In this document: positions 32,645 through 40,364 of the stretch, one piece after another
Layout: each line of letters begins with the position of its first letter
Numbering within the stretch: position 1 is the first letter of the stretch
NCBI RefSeq assembly: GCF_000423665.1
Contig: NZ_KE384074.1
Location: 272,761 to 336,760, forward strand
Source of the DNA: Solirubrobacter soli DSM 22325
GTDB lineage: Bacteria > Actinomycetota > Thermoleophilia > Solirubrobacterales > Solirubrobacteraceae
Direction: 5' to 3'
Length of the DNA stretch: 64,000 bases
The notes under the pieces: generated by a model
The model's database searches: none
What the model was told of the DNA's origin: nothing
Seen by the model: the letters and a program-made list of their open reading frames with translations, nothing else
Program-made: the position numbers and the translations under genes

Positions 32645-33318
32645 CGGAGCGTGTAGCCGACGCCACGCGCGGTGGCGATCTCCTGCTCGGCCTCCACCGC
32701 CCGCAGCTTCCGTCGCAGACGGCCGATGTAAGCGTCGAGCGTGTTCGCGTTCACGATCGCGCCATCGGGCCACGCGGCGGACACTAGCTCGCGCCGGCGC
32801 AGGACCTCGCCGGGTCGCGAGGCGAGCGCGGCCAGCAGGCGGAACTCGGTCGGGGTCAGCGCCTCCGCGCGCTCCCCCACGCGGACGCCGTGGGCGGCGG
32901 GATCGAGCCGCAGCGCGCCGGCGGGCGGGGGCGGCTCGGGCTCGACACCGGCGCGCTTGAGCAGCGCCCGCACCCGCACCACCAGCTCGGCGAGCGCGAA
33001 CGGCTTGGTCAGGTAGTCGTCGCCGCCGGCGTGAAAGCCGGCCAGCCGGTCGGTGAGCTCGCCGCGGGCGGTGAGGAAGATCACGGGCGAGGTGACGCCG
33101 TGGGCGCGCAGCGCCTGGCAGACGTCGCGGCCGTCGGCGTCCGGCAGACCGATGTCGAGCACCAGCAGATCCGGCGGAGAGGCCGAGAACTCCTGGACCG
33201 CGAGGCGGCCGCCGGGGACGGTCCGGACCTCGAAGCCCTCGTCGAGCAGCGCACGGGCGAGCACCGATCTCAGGCCCGAGTCGTCCTCGCAGATGCCGAT
33301 CCGCGTCACGCCCGGCAT
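32641..33318 (-). CDS. OmpR-family response regulator
   Basis: 225 residues from ATG 33318. Receiver with acidic pocket ICEDD, phospho-Asp55 (LLVLDIGLPDADG), Thr in FLTARG and Lys in YLTKPFA; a Pro-rich linker; winged-helix domain with ALTPTEFRLLAALASRPGEV and NTLDAYIGRLRRKL. First gene of the two-component unit; the 117-base divergent region to the chemoreceptor would hold both promoters. Confidence 0.95.
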   Translation of the reverse strand: MPGVTRIGICEDDSGLRSVLARALLDEGFEVRTVPGGRLAVQEFSASPPDLLVLDIGLPDADGRDVCQALRAHGVTSPVIFLTARGELTDRLAGFHAGGDDYLTKPFALAELVVRVRALLKRAGVEPEPPPPAGALRLDPAAHGVRVGERAEALTPTEFRLLAALASRPGEVLRRRELVSAAWPDGAIVNANTLDAYIGRLRRKLRAVEAEQEIATARGVGYTLR

Positions 33319-33400
33319 GGTGGGTCACGCTAGCTGAACGGGACCTGAACAGCACTCCTCGTAGTAAGCACGAGCCAGTGAAAGGTTGCTGACCTTCGCC

Positions 33401-33428
33401 TCAACTTCGAGTGCCTGTGCGCCGACAA
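33401..33428 (+). promoter_or_regulatory. Possible FliA (sigma-28)-type promoter before chemoreceptor
   Basis: TCAACTTC (33401-33408), 12 bases, then GCCGACAA (33421-33428). The flagellar consensus is TAAAGTTT, 11 bases, GCCGATAA, so the -10 differs at one position and the -35 at about three. Transcription would begin near the GTG at 33436. Suggestive only. Confidence 0.35.
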
Positions 33429-33435
33429 ATCGAAC

Positions 33436-34629
33436 GTGTCCTTCCTCCGTCGCTCCGCAGCCCCCGAGCCCGCCGCTGCGCCCGATACCGCCGCTGCCGA
33501 GCTGCGTTCACGCCTGCGCAGCCTTCACGACCACTGCCTGACGAACCTCGTCGCCGGTCTGGACGCGATGACGCGAGGCGACCTGACGGTGCGTGTGGAC
33601 CCCGCGACGAAGCCGATCACCACGCGCGCTGAGAATCCGGAGACGCAGGAGCTCGTCGACCTCTTCAACTCGATGCTGGAGAAGGCACAGACCGCGCTCG
33701 CGGGCTACAACAGCGTGCGCGAGACGATGCGCTCGGCGCTCGGGGACAACTCCTGCCTCGACGACCTGCAGACCCGCCTGAACAGCATGTCCGACCACTG
33801 CCTCACCGGCCTCGGCGACGGTCTGTCGGCGATGGCGCAGGGCGACCTGACGGTGGTCGTCCACCCCGCGACGACCCCGTTGCAGACCGGCCATGGCAAG
33901 CAGCTCGGCTCGCTCGGCGAGACGTTCAACGTCATGCTGGGCAAGGCCCAGGGCGGCCTCGAGGCCTATAACGCCACGCGCACGAGCGTCGCCCACATGA
34001 TCGAGCACATCACCGAGACCGCCGGCCAGGTCGCGGGCGCGTCGCAGGAGATGTCGGCGACCACGCAGGAGACCGGCGCCGCGATCGAGAACATCGCCCG
34101 CCTCTCCTCGGGCGTCGCCGAAGGCGCGAACCGCCAGATCCAGAGCATCGAGTCCGCCCAGGAGATCAACCGCGAGGCCGAGGCGCTCGCCCAGCAGGCC
34201 GGCCGCCTGGCCGAGTCCGGCGTCGCGCTCACCAGCCAGATCTCGGCGATCGCCGACCAGACCAACCTGCTCGCGCTCAACGCGGCGATCGAGGCCGCGC
34301 GCGCCGGCGAGTCCGGCCGCGGGTTCGCCGTCGTCGCCGACGAGGTCCGCAAGCTCGCCGAGTCCTCGAACGTCACCGTCCGCGAGACCGAGGCGGCGTT
34401 CCACGGCCTCGCCGAGAGCATCACGAACGTCTCGGACTGCATCCACCGCATGTCGAGTGCGACCACCGGCGTGGGCGACATCGCCCGCGAGGCCGGCGAC
34501 GCGACCGCCGACGTGTCCGCCGCCACGCAGCAGTCCTCCGCCGCCACACAGCAGATCGCCGCCTCCAGCGAGGACCTCGCGCAGATGGCGACGGCGCTCC
34601 AGACGCTCGTCTCGAATTTCCACACGTAG
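33436..34629 (+). CDS. Soluble methyl-accepting chemotaxis protein with duplicated HAMP-like module
   Basis: 397 residues from GTG 33436. No signal peptide or membrane helix, so cytosolic. Two related modules of about 88 residues: LHDHCLTNLVAGLDAMTRGD (His33-Cys34) and SDHCLTGLGDGLSAMAQGD (His121-Cys122), each followed by LTV, a PATxP motif and a PE/GET-type helix, as in poly-HAMP proteins. The rest is the MCP signalling coiled coil with tip QTNLLALNAAIEAARAGESG. It would signal to CheA/CheW, not encoded here. Ends 11 bases before a stem-loop. Confidence 0.9.
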   Translation: MSFLRRSAAPEPAAAPDTAAAELRSRLRSLHDHCLTNLVAGLDAMTRGDLTVRVDPATKPITTRAENPETQELVDLFNSMLEKAQTALAGYNSVRETMRSALGDNSCLDDLQTRLNSMSDHCLTGLGDGLSAMAQGDLTVVVHPATTPLQTGHGKQLGSLGETFNVMLGKAQGGLEAYNATRTSVAHMIEHITETAGQVAGASQEMSATTQETGAAIENIARLSSGVAEGANRQIQSIESAQEINREAEALAQQAGRLAESGVALTSQISAIADQTNLLALNAAIEAARAGESGRGFAVVADEVRKLAESSNVTVRETEAAFHGLAESITNVSDCIHRMSSATTGVGDIAREAGDATADVSAATQQSSAATQQIAASSEDLAQMATALQTLVSNFHT

Positions 34630-34639
34630 AACATCCGCC

Positions 34640-34660
34640 GAGCGCGCGTCGCGCGCGCTC
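34640..34660 (+). terminator. Stem-loop after chemoreceptor gene
   Basis: gagcgcgcg (34640-34648) pairs with cgcgcgctc (34652-34660) around tcg; 9 bp, no T tract. Eleven bases past the chemoreceptor stop. Confidence 0.55.
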
Positions 34661-34693
34661 GCGAGCTGCTCACCCGCGGCCGAGTAGGCAGGT

Positions 34694-34888
34694 ATGGGTT
34701 CGATCAGCAAGGCGACGTGGATCTCGCTCCTGACGGTGTGGATCGTCGGCGTCGCGATCACGATCACCCTTGCGACGACCCCCGCGGAGCAGCCCGCGCT
34801 GCTGCGTGTATCGGACACCCGAGGGCCGAAGCTCAACACCGCGCTGGTCGTCATGCCGCTCGAGCAGGTGCGATGGGAAGGTCGCTGA
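34694..34888 (+). CDS. 64-residue single-span membrane protein
   Basis: ATG 34694. One N-terminal helix (ATWISLLTVWIVGVAITITL) and a 40-residue extracytoplasmic tail rich in Pro and Val (RGPKLNTALVVMPLEQVRW). No family recognised. Overlaps the following FliL-like gene by 16 bases, so probably a partner of it. Confidence 0.6.
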   Translation: MGSISKATWISLLTVWIVGVAITITLATTPAEQPALLRVSDTRGPKLNTALVVMPLEQVRWEGR

Positions 34889-35250
34889 TCGCCGCGGCGG
34901 CCGCCGCGCTCGTGCTGGCCGGCTGCGGCGCCCAGGCGGCGCCCACGACGCCGTCGAAGGTGCACGGCACCGTGTACGTCCTCAACCAGGACGTGCTCGT
35001 CGACCTCGCCGGCGGTGGCTACGCCACGATCACGGTCGGGCTGCAGGTCGACTCCGGGACCGAGACGGCCGAGTCACAGACGGGCGTCGTCCGCGAGGTG
35101 CTCACCAACGACCTGATGGGCATCGATCGCCGCGATCTCCTCGACCGCGAGCGGCGCGACCAGCTCAAGCTCAAGCTGGCGCGCGACATCCGCAAGCACA
35201 CCGACGTCAAGCTCGACGAGGTGCTGCTGACGGACTTCACACTGCACTGA
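34873..35250 (+). CDS. FliL-like lipoprotein
   Basis: 125 residues from ATG 34873. Lipoprotein signal AAAAALVLAGC; then a beta/alpha domain with YVLNQDVLVDLAGGGYATITV, VVREVLTNDLMG, RDQLKLKLARDIRKHTD and a final LDEVLLTDFTLH strand, the layout of the FliL periplasmic domain that sits beside flagellar stators. FliL is normally membrane-helix anchored, so a lipobox version is unusual. No other flagellar gene is in the window; the neighbour upstream is a chemoreceptor. Ends with a 14-base overlap with the MFS gene. Confidence 0.6.
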   Translation: MGRSLIAAAAAALVLAGCGAQAAPTTPSKVHGTVYVLNQDVLVDLAGGGYATITVGLQVDSGTETAESQTGVVREVLTNDLMGIDRRDLLDRERRDQLKLKLARDIRKHTDVKLDEVLLTDFTLH

Positions 35251-36433
35251 CCGGCACGATCTCGCGCCCGAACGGGTCACTCGGCTTCGGGCGCAGGACG
35301 CCGGAGATGAGCACGCCGAGCGAGACCATCGCCGCCGCGGCGGTGAGGGCGCGCAGCGTGCCGACCTCGTGCCCGAGGAAGCCGACGAACGGCGGGCCGG
35401 CGAGGAAGGCCAGGTAGCCGATCGAGGAGACGACGCTGACGCGGCCGGCGGCGTGGCGGGCGTCGTCGGCGGCGGCGCTCATCCCCACCGGGAAGCCGAG
35501 CGACACGCCCACGCCCCACAGCGCCGCGCCCGCCATCGCGCCGGCGAGCGAGCCGCCGTAGACCACCAGGATCAGGCCGAGCACGGCGGTGACCCCCAGC
35601 ACGCGGATCACCGGCACGCGGCCGTGGCGGTCCAGCAGCGCCGGGCCGAACCAGCGGCCGAGCGTCATCGCGGCCAGGAAGATCGCGAACGTCAGCGAGC
35701 CGAGCGCCGGGTCGACGTGGTAGCCGTCGATGGTCGCCACACCGAGCCAGTCGACGCCGGTTCCCTCCGTGAACGCCATCGTGAAGACGAACAGGCCGAT
35801 CAGCAGCGTCCGCGGCTCGGTCCAGGCCTTCAGCGGGCTGCGCCGCTCCTCCCCCACGTGGTGCTCCTCGTGGTGGGAGACGGGCAGGAATCCGCGCGCG
35901 GCCGGCGTCGCGCTCGCCGCGATGAGGATCGCCACGGCGACCAGGTGGACGGTGACCGAGACGCCGAGCGCGATCATCGCCGAGCCGAGCAGCGCCCCCG
36001 CGACCGTGCCGACGCTGAACCCGGCGTGGAAGCGCGACATGATCGAGCGCCCGAGACGACGCTCGACCTCGGCGCCCTCGACGTTCATCGCGACGTCCCA
36101 GGTGCCGCTGCCGAGGCCGAGCAGGAACAGGCCCGGCACGACCGGCGCGACGCCGTGCTGATAGCCGATCGCCGCGACGGCGAGCCCGGTCGCGGCGATC
36201 AGCGACATCACGCTCACGGTTCTGGCGGCGCCGATCCGCGAGATGACGACGCCGGCGAGCGGCATCGAGATCAGCGAGCCGATCGCGATCGAGAGCAGGA
36301 CGAGGCCGAGCTTCTGCGGGTTCAGGTGCAGGCCGTCGCGGACCTGCGGGATCCGCGATGCCCAGGAGGCGAACGCGAAGCCGTTGAGGATGAACACGGC
36401 GTAGACCGCGTACATCGCCTTGCGGGCGGTCAC
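35237..36433 (-). CDS. MFS transporter
   Basis: 398 residues from GTG 36433, which overlaps the DeoR-type stop (GTGA). Twelve hydrophobic segments with FASWASRIPQVRDGLHLNP, GLGSGTWDVAMNVEG and a His-rich central loop (HHEEHHVGEE). It resembles sugar/inner-membrane YbjJ-type MFS proteins. Coupling to a DeoR-family regulator points to a sugar or sugar-phosphate substrate (inference). Confidence 0.88.
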   Translation of the reverse strand: MTARKAMYAVYAVFILNGFAFASWASRIPQVRDGLHLNPQKLGLVLLSIAIGSLISMPLAGVVISRIGAARTVSVMSLIAATGLAVAAIGYQHGVAPVVPGLFLLGLGSGTWDVAMNVEGAEVERRLGRSIMSRFHAGFSVGTVAGALLGSAMIALGVSVTVHLVAVAILIAASATPAARGFLPVSHHEEHHVGEERRSPLKAWTEPRTLLIGLFVFTMAFTEGTGVDWLGVATIDGYHVDPALGSLTFAIFLAAMTLGRWFGPALLDRHGRVPVIRVLGVTAVLGLILVVYGGSLAGAMAGAALWGVGVSLGFPVGMSAAADDARHAAGRVSVVSSIGYLAFLAGPPFVGFLGHEVGTLRALTAAAAMVSLGVLISGVLRPKPSDPFGREIVPVSAV

Positions 36434-37182
36434 GCGTACACCAGCTGCATGCCGAGCCGCCCGTACTCGACCGCCATGTGCTCCGGGGCGTCTGTGACGA
36501 GCACGTCGAGTTGCTCGACGTCGGCGACGACGTATGGGCCCGCGTTACCCATCTTCATGAACGGCACCAGGCCGATCACACGCCGCGAGCGCTCGATCAT
36601 CGTCTTGACGACCTCCGCCTCCGCCCGCTCGCGCAACGTCACGCCGAGGTCGAGATCCACCCAGCACGGGCTCACGACGCAGACGTCCGGCCGCACACGC
36701 CGCAGCTGCTCGACCGTCTCGCCCCCGGTGAGGGTCTGCGACGCGCGGTCGAGCCGCCCGCCGAGCACGTCGACGGTCACGCCGGGATGGCGGCGGAGCG
36801 CGAGGGCGACATCGGGGCTCGACGTGAGCACCGTCGCACGCAGGTCCCGCCGCAGCGCGTGTGCCAGCTCGAGCGCCGTCGTCCCCCCACCGATGACGAC
36901 CAGCTGATCGTCTTCGATCAACTCGGCGGCGCGGCGACCGACGACCAGCTTCCCGGGATCCTCCTCCTCAAGGCGTTCCAGGAACGCGGGATTGTCGGCC
37001 GGCGGCCGGATGGCGCCGCCATGGACGCGCTGCAGCGCACCCGCCGCCTCGAGGTCCTGAAGGTCGCGCCGGATCGAGTCGGGAGAGACCTCGAGCTCCT
37101 CGGCGAGCGTCGCCGAGATCACGCGGCCGTCGCGGTCCAGGCGGGCGAGGATCGCGGCTTGTCGTTCCGAGGAGAAATGCAC
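36430..37182 (-). CDS. DeoR-family transcriptional regulator
   Basis: 250 residues from GTG 37182 (GAGGA 4 bases upstream; TTG 37203 is less likely). HTH VISATLAEELEVSPDSIRRDLQ (as a region, residues 20-41), GGAIRP hinge and DeoR C-terminal sensor with VIGGGTTALELAHAL, LTSSPDVALAL and KMIERS-type motifs. Members bind phosphosugars. It heads a two-gene operon with the MFS transporter; an array of 10-bp phased repeats lies just upstream. Confidence 0.92.
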   Translation of the reverse strand: MHFSSERQAAILARLDRDGRVISATLAEELEVSPDSIRRDLQDLEAAGALQRVHGGAIRPPADNPAFLERLEEEDPGKLVVGRRAAELIEDDQLVVIGGGTTALELAHALRRDLRATVLTSSPDVALALRRHPGVTVDVLGGRLDRASQTLTGGETVEQLRRVRPDVCVVSPCWVDLDLGVTLRERAEAEVVKTMIERSRRVIGLVPFMKMGNAGPYVVADVEQLDVLVTDAPEHMAVEYGRLGMQLVYA

Positions 37183-37197
37183 GTGATCCTCACCGTA

Positions 37198-37247
37198 GCG
37201 CAAACGTGCAGAAAACCGCAGAAAACCGCAGACTCGTGCACGAAACC
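37198..37247. promoter_or_regulatory. 10-bp phased operator array upstream of DeoR-type gene
   Basis: Five 10-base units in perfect phase: gcgcaaacgt, gcagaaaacc, gcagaaaacc, gcagactcgt, gcacgaaacc. Two are identical and all share gc at the start of each helical turn. DeoR-type proteins commonly bind phased direct repeats, so this is the likely autoregulatory operator. Confidence 0.65.
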
Positions 37248-37300
37248 CGCAAAGTGCCTTACACCACGGAGCTCCTCGGCGCGTTTAGGCTCACCGTGCC

Positions 37301-37669
37301 ATGTCGCCCCGCTTCCTTTCCGCCGCCGTCCTACTCGCCCTCCTGCCGGCCGCCACCGCCACCGCGACCGCGACCGCGGACGCCAAGCCGCGCACATGCA
37401 AGTCCGCGGACCTGCGCTACCCGTACCAGGAGGGCGGGCCGAAGACGTTCGGCGTCTTCAAGCTCACCATCGAAGGCGGGTCATGCGCCACGGCCCACCG
37501 CGTCGCGAAAGCGTGGAAGGACCGCTTCGAGGTGCGTTACAAAGTTCCGCGCAGCGTCGAGGGCTTTACGTTCAAAACCCTCAAACCGACCGAGGCGCAG
37601 TCGTACAACGAGCGCGGCCGCAAGGGCGCGACGACGATCCGCTTCGTGTACCGCGTGCCCAACGGCTAG
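37301..37669 (+). CDS. Small secreted protein
   Basis: 122 residues from ATG 37301. Signal peptide (LLALLPAATATATATADA) with a run of alternating Ala-Thr codons. Mature part basic and beta-rich with two Cys (TCKSADLR and SCATAHRVAKAW), a pattern common in small secreted actinobacterial proteins; function unknown. Stop codon overlaps the ArsR-type stop on the other strand (ctag). Confidence 0.7.
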   Translation: MSPRFLSAAVLLALLPAATATATATADAKPRTCKSADLRYPYQEGGPKTFGVFKLTIEGGSCATAHRVAKAWKDRFEVRYKVPRSVEGFTFKTLKPTEAQSYNERGRKGATTIRFVYRVPNG

Positions 37670-38256
37670 CCGCGCTTGAAGTGCAGCAGCGCGACCTCGG
37701 TCGCCGTCACGGCGTCCGAGCCGCGTTGTGCGCTCTCCGCAGCGATCGCGAGCGCCTGCTCATGCGTCTTGGCCAGCAGCTTGTTCAGCTTGCGGTAGCC
37801 GCGCTCGTCGAGCTCCAGCGGGGTGCGCTTGACGATCACGTCCTGGTCTTCGAGGCGGCCGGCGTCGGACGATGCCGCGAGGTCGTCGACCAGGCCCTGG
37901 ATCGTCGAGCCGAGCAGCTCGCCGCGCAGCGTCGTCGGGAGCGTGCGCCACTGGGCCTCGTCGAGGTTCGGGCGCGCGGTCGCCTTGTAGAAGTGCTGCA
38001 GCGCGCCGCGGACGGGCTCGGTGCGCACGAGTTCGACGCAGTCGTAGTCGCGCAGCATGCGGACGTGGTAGGAGACGACGCCGAGCGGCTCGCCCAGCTC
38101 CACCGCGAGATCGCCGGGACTGGCGACGCGCTCTCCGAGGCGTTGCAGGATGCGGGCGCGCAGCGGGTGCGCAAGTGCCTTGGCGATGCGGGCCTCGGAG
38201 GTCTCTCCTCCGTGGCGTGGTCCACCAGTGGACGAGGTCGATGCAGTGCTGGGCAT
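37666..38256 (-). CDS. ArsR-type winged-helix regulator, paralogue 1
   Basis: 196 residues from ATG 38256. HTH region EARIAKALAHPLRARILQRL, VASPGDLAVELGEPLG and VVSYHVRMLRDYDCVELVRT, then RGALQHFYKATARPNLDEA; a helical C-terminal dimer domain with a polar end LLHFKRG. Likely DNA-binding repressor. The protein at 60898-61509 is a close paralogue. The sequence acgcaaaggta sits at the start-proximal side (38262-38272), matching the paralogue's upstream sequence. Confidence 0.88.
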   Translation of the reverse strand: MPSTASTSSTGGPRHGGETSEARIAKALAHPLRARILQRLGERVASPGDLAVELGEPLGVVSYHVRMLRDYDCVELVRTEPVRGALQHFYKATARPNLDEAQWRTLPTTLRGELLGSTIQGLVDDLAASSDAGRLEDQDVIVKRTPLELDERGYRKLNKLLAKTHEQALAIAAESAQRGSDAVTATEVALLHFKRG

Positions 38257-38261
38257 GGTCT

Positions 38262-38272
38262 ACGCAAAGGTA
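38262..38272 (-). promoter_or_regulatory. Conserved upstream element of ArsR-type paralogue 1
   Basis: Plus-strand acgcaaaggta; minus-strand TACCTTTGCGT. Shared with acgcaaagtta (61511-61521) before paralogue 2. On the minus strand TACCTT could be a -10 box; alternatively it is an autoregulatory site. Confidence 0.4.
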
Positions 38273-38376
38273 GATGAGAAAAGATGAAGGCGAGATGTGA
38301 AACGAAGGGTTCACCTCATCTTTGCGGCCCCCTGAACGCAACCTGAACACGTACTGGAACTCCGGCGAGCTCGCGT

Positions 38377-38382
38377 TAGGGT
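38377..38382 (+). promoter_or_regulatory. -10 box of leaderless FTR1 gene
   Basis: TAGGGT with the GTG start 7 bases downstream and no Shine-Dalgarno, so the message likely begins at the start codon. Between ArsR-type gene and FTR1 (38273-38376) a gcaaag/catctttgc imperfect inverted repeat is also visible. Confidence 0.45.
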
Positions 38383-38389
38383 CGCCTAA

Positions 38390-39385
38390 GTGTCCACCAC
38401 CGTCACCGCCCGCCGGCGCCGCTCGCTGATCTGGATCGCGGCCGCCGCGATCGTCGCCGGCCTCGTCTATCTGATGGCGACCGCGTCGACCGGACCGGTC
38501 GACCCGACGGAGGTCACGCACCCGCAGAGCCGCGCGACGATCGTCTTCAACGCCGCGATGATCGTGTTCCGGGAGGGCTTGGAGGCGGTGCTGATCTTCG
38601 CCGCGGTCACGGCCAGCTTCCAGGGCGTCAACGCCCGCCGGCGGCGACCGGTCGTCCTCGGTGCGGCGACCGCGTTCGGCGCCGCCGTCGTCACGTGGTT
38701 CGTCGTGCAGGCCGTGCTCGACGCGGCTTCCTCTCTCGGCCCACGGCTGGAGGCGATCACGGGCTTCCTCGCGATCGTCGTCCTGCTGCTCGTCCTGAAC
38801 TGGTTCGTGCACAAGGTGTACTGGTCGGAGTGGATCGGCCGCCACCATCGGCGGCGGCGCACGCTGCTCGCCCGCGCCGGGATCGGGGCGACGGTCGGGC
38901 TCGTCGCGCTCGGCTTCACGAGCGTCTACCGGGAGGGCTTCGAGGTCGTGCTCTTCCTGCAGAACCTGCAACTGCAGGACGGGAGCGGGACGGTCCTCGA
39001 GGGCGTCGGGGTCGGCCTGGCCGCGACCGCCGTGGTGGGCGTGCTCACGTTCTATCTGCACGCGCGGCTGCCGTACAAGCGGATGCTGGTCCTCACCGGC
39101 GTGCTCGTCGGCGTCGTGCTCGTGGTGATGATCGGCGGCACCGCGCTGAGCTTCGTCGAGCTCGGTTGGCTCCCCCGCCACGACACCCCGTTCAGCGTGC
39201 CCGAGTGGCTCGGGGCGTGGTTCGAGATCTACCCGGTGTGGGAGACGCTCGCCGCGCAGGCGCTCGCCGCCGCGTTCGTGGTCGGCTCCTACTACGCCGC
39301 CAACTACGTCAAGGTCACCCGCCCGCGCCGGCGCGGCGAGGCCGTGACCGCGCAGCGCGCGACCGCCGTGCCCGAAACGCCGTAG
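38390..39385 (+). CDS. FTR1-family iron permease
   Basis: 331 residues from GTG 38390. Seven or so helices with the two REGxE iron motifs: FREGLEAVL (residues 60-68) and YREGFEVVL (180-188). Loops contain His/Arg clusters (WIGRHHRRRRTLL). Moves Fe(III)/Fe(II) across the membrane, usually with a ferroxidase or EfeO/EfeB, none of which is adjacent. It lies divergent from an ArsR-type regulator, which may control it. Confidence 0.92.
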   Translation: MSTTVTARRRRSLIWIAAAAIVAGLVYLMATASTGPVDPTEVTHPQSRATIVFNAAMIVFREGLEAVLIFAAVTASFQGVNARRRRPVVLGAATAFGAAVVTWFVVQAVLDAASSLGPRLEAITGFLAIVVLLLVLNWFVHKVYWSEWIGRHHRRRRTLLARAGIGATVGLVALGFTSVYREGFEVVLFLQNLQLQDGSGTVLEGVGVGLAATAVVGVLTFYLHARLPYKRMLVLTGVLVGVVLVVMIGGTALSFVELGWLPRHDTPFSVPEWLGAWFEIYPVWETLAAQALAAAFVVGSYYAANYVKVTRPRRRGEAVTAQRATAVPETP

Positions 39386-39395
39386 CGTCCCGCGG

Positions 39396-40364
39396 GTGAT
39401 CGACCGGGCGCTCGGGGCGCTCTACGGGCTCGCGATCGGCGACGCGCTCGGGATGCCGACGCAGACGTTCTCGCGCGAGCGGATCGTCGCCCGCTGGGGC
39501 GAGCTGCGCGGGTTCGAGCCGGGCCCGCCCGACAACGAGATCAGCGCGGGAATGGAGGCCGGGCGGGTGACCGACGACACCGACCAGGCGCTGATCGTCG
39601 CCCGCGCGCTCGTCCGCGGGGGCGGGACGGTCGACCACCGCGAACTCGCCGACGCGCTGCTCGCGTGGGAGCGGGAGATGGTCGTCCGTGGGTCGCTCGA
39701 CCTGCTCGGCCCGTCGACGCGCCGGGCGCTGGACCGGTTCGCGGCGGGCGACACGGAAGGAGCGGGGCGCGGCGGGAACACCAACGGGGCGGCGATGCGC
39801 ATCGCCCCGGTGGGCATCGCGACGCGCTCGCGGGAGCTGCTGCTCGCACGGGTCGCGCAGGTGAGCCGGCTCACGCACGACACGCCGGTCGCGATCGCGG
39901 GCGCGTCCGCCGTCGCGGGCGCGGTCAGCGCGGCGATCGAGGGCGCGATGACGCCGGACGCGCTGGCGGCCGGCCGCGAGTGCGTGGGCGGCGACCTCGC
40001 GGCGAGCCGCGAGTGCGCGGGCGGCGACCTCGCGGGGCGAATCGAGCGAGCGCTCGCGCTCGTCGCGGCGGGCGTCGGACTGGACGAGGTCGCCGCGCGG
40101 GTCGGCACGGGCGTCGCGACCGAGGAATCGGTTCCGGCGGCGTTCGCGGTCGCGGCGGCGCATCCGGCCGATCCGTGGGCGGCGTGCCTGGCTGCCGCGA
40201 GCCTCGGCGGCGACACCGACACGATCGCCGCGATGACCGGCGCGATCGTCGGCGCGAGCCGCGGCCTCGAGGCGTTCCCCGCCGAGGCGGTCGAGCGTGT
40301 GCGCGACGTCAACGACCTGCATCTCCAAGCGCTGGCCGAGCAGTTGCTGGAGCTGCGCGGATGA
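39396..40364 (+). CDS. ADP-ribosylglycohydrolase (DraG-like)
   Basis: 322 residues from GTG 39396, 10 bases after the iron permease stop. ARH signatures: MIDRALGALYGLAIGDALGM (N-term), TDDTDQ (59-64), GGNTNGAAMRIAP, and GGDTDTIAAMTGAI (Asp273, Asp275) that bind two Mg ions. Removes ADP-ribose from proteins or small molecules. It carries a recent 11-residue duplication (about residues 194-214). Coupled to the PfkB-type kinase by ATGA. Confidence 0.93.
   Translation: MIDRALGALYGLAIGDALGMPTQTFSRERIVARWGELRGFEPGPPDNEISAGMEAGRVTDDTDQALIVARALVRGGGTVDHRELADALLAWEREMVVRGSLDLLGPSTRRALDRFAAGDTEGAGRGGNTNGAAMRIAPVGIATRSRELLLARVAQVSRLTHDTPVAIAGASAVAGAVSAAIEGAMTPDALAAGRECVGGDLAASRECAGGDLAGRIERALALVAAGVGLDEVAARVGTGVATEESVPAAFAVAAAHPADPWAACLAAASLGGDTDTIAAMTGAIVGASRGLEAFPAEAVERVRDVNDLHLQALAEQLLELRG
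39974..40036 (+). repeat. 33-bp in-frame tandem duplication
   Basis: Two copies with period 33, starting at 39974 and 40007, differing at few bases. They encode RECVGGDLAAS and RECAGGDLAG-like units inside the ADP-ribosylglycohydrolase. Frame is preserved. Confidence 0.85.

Noticed and set aside
31382..32656. 418-residue plus-strand frame
   Set aside because: Antisense shadow of the histidine kinase; the kinase has all conserved boxes.
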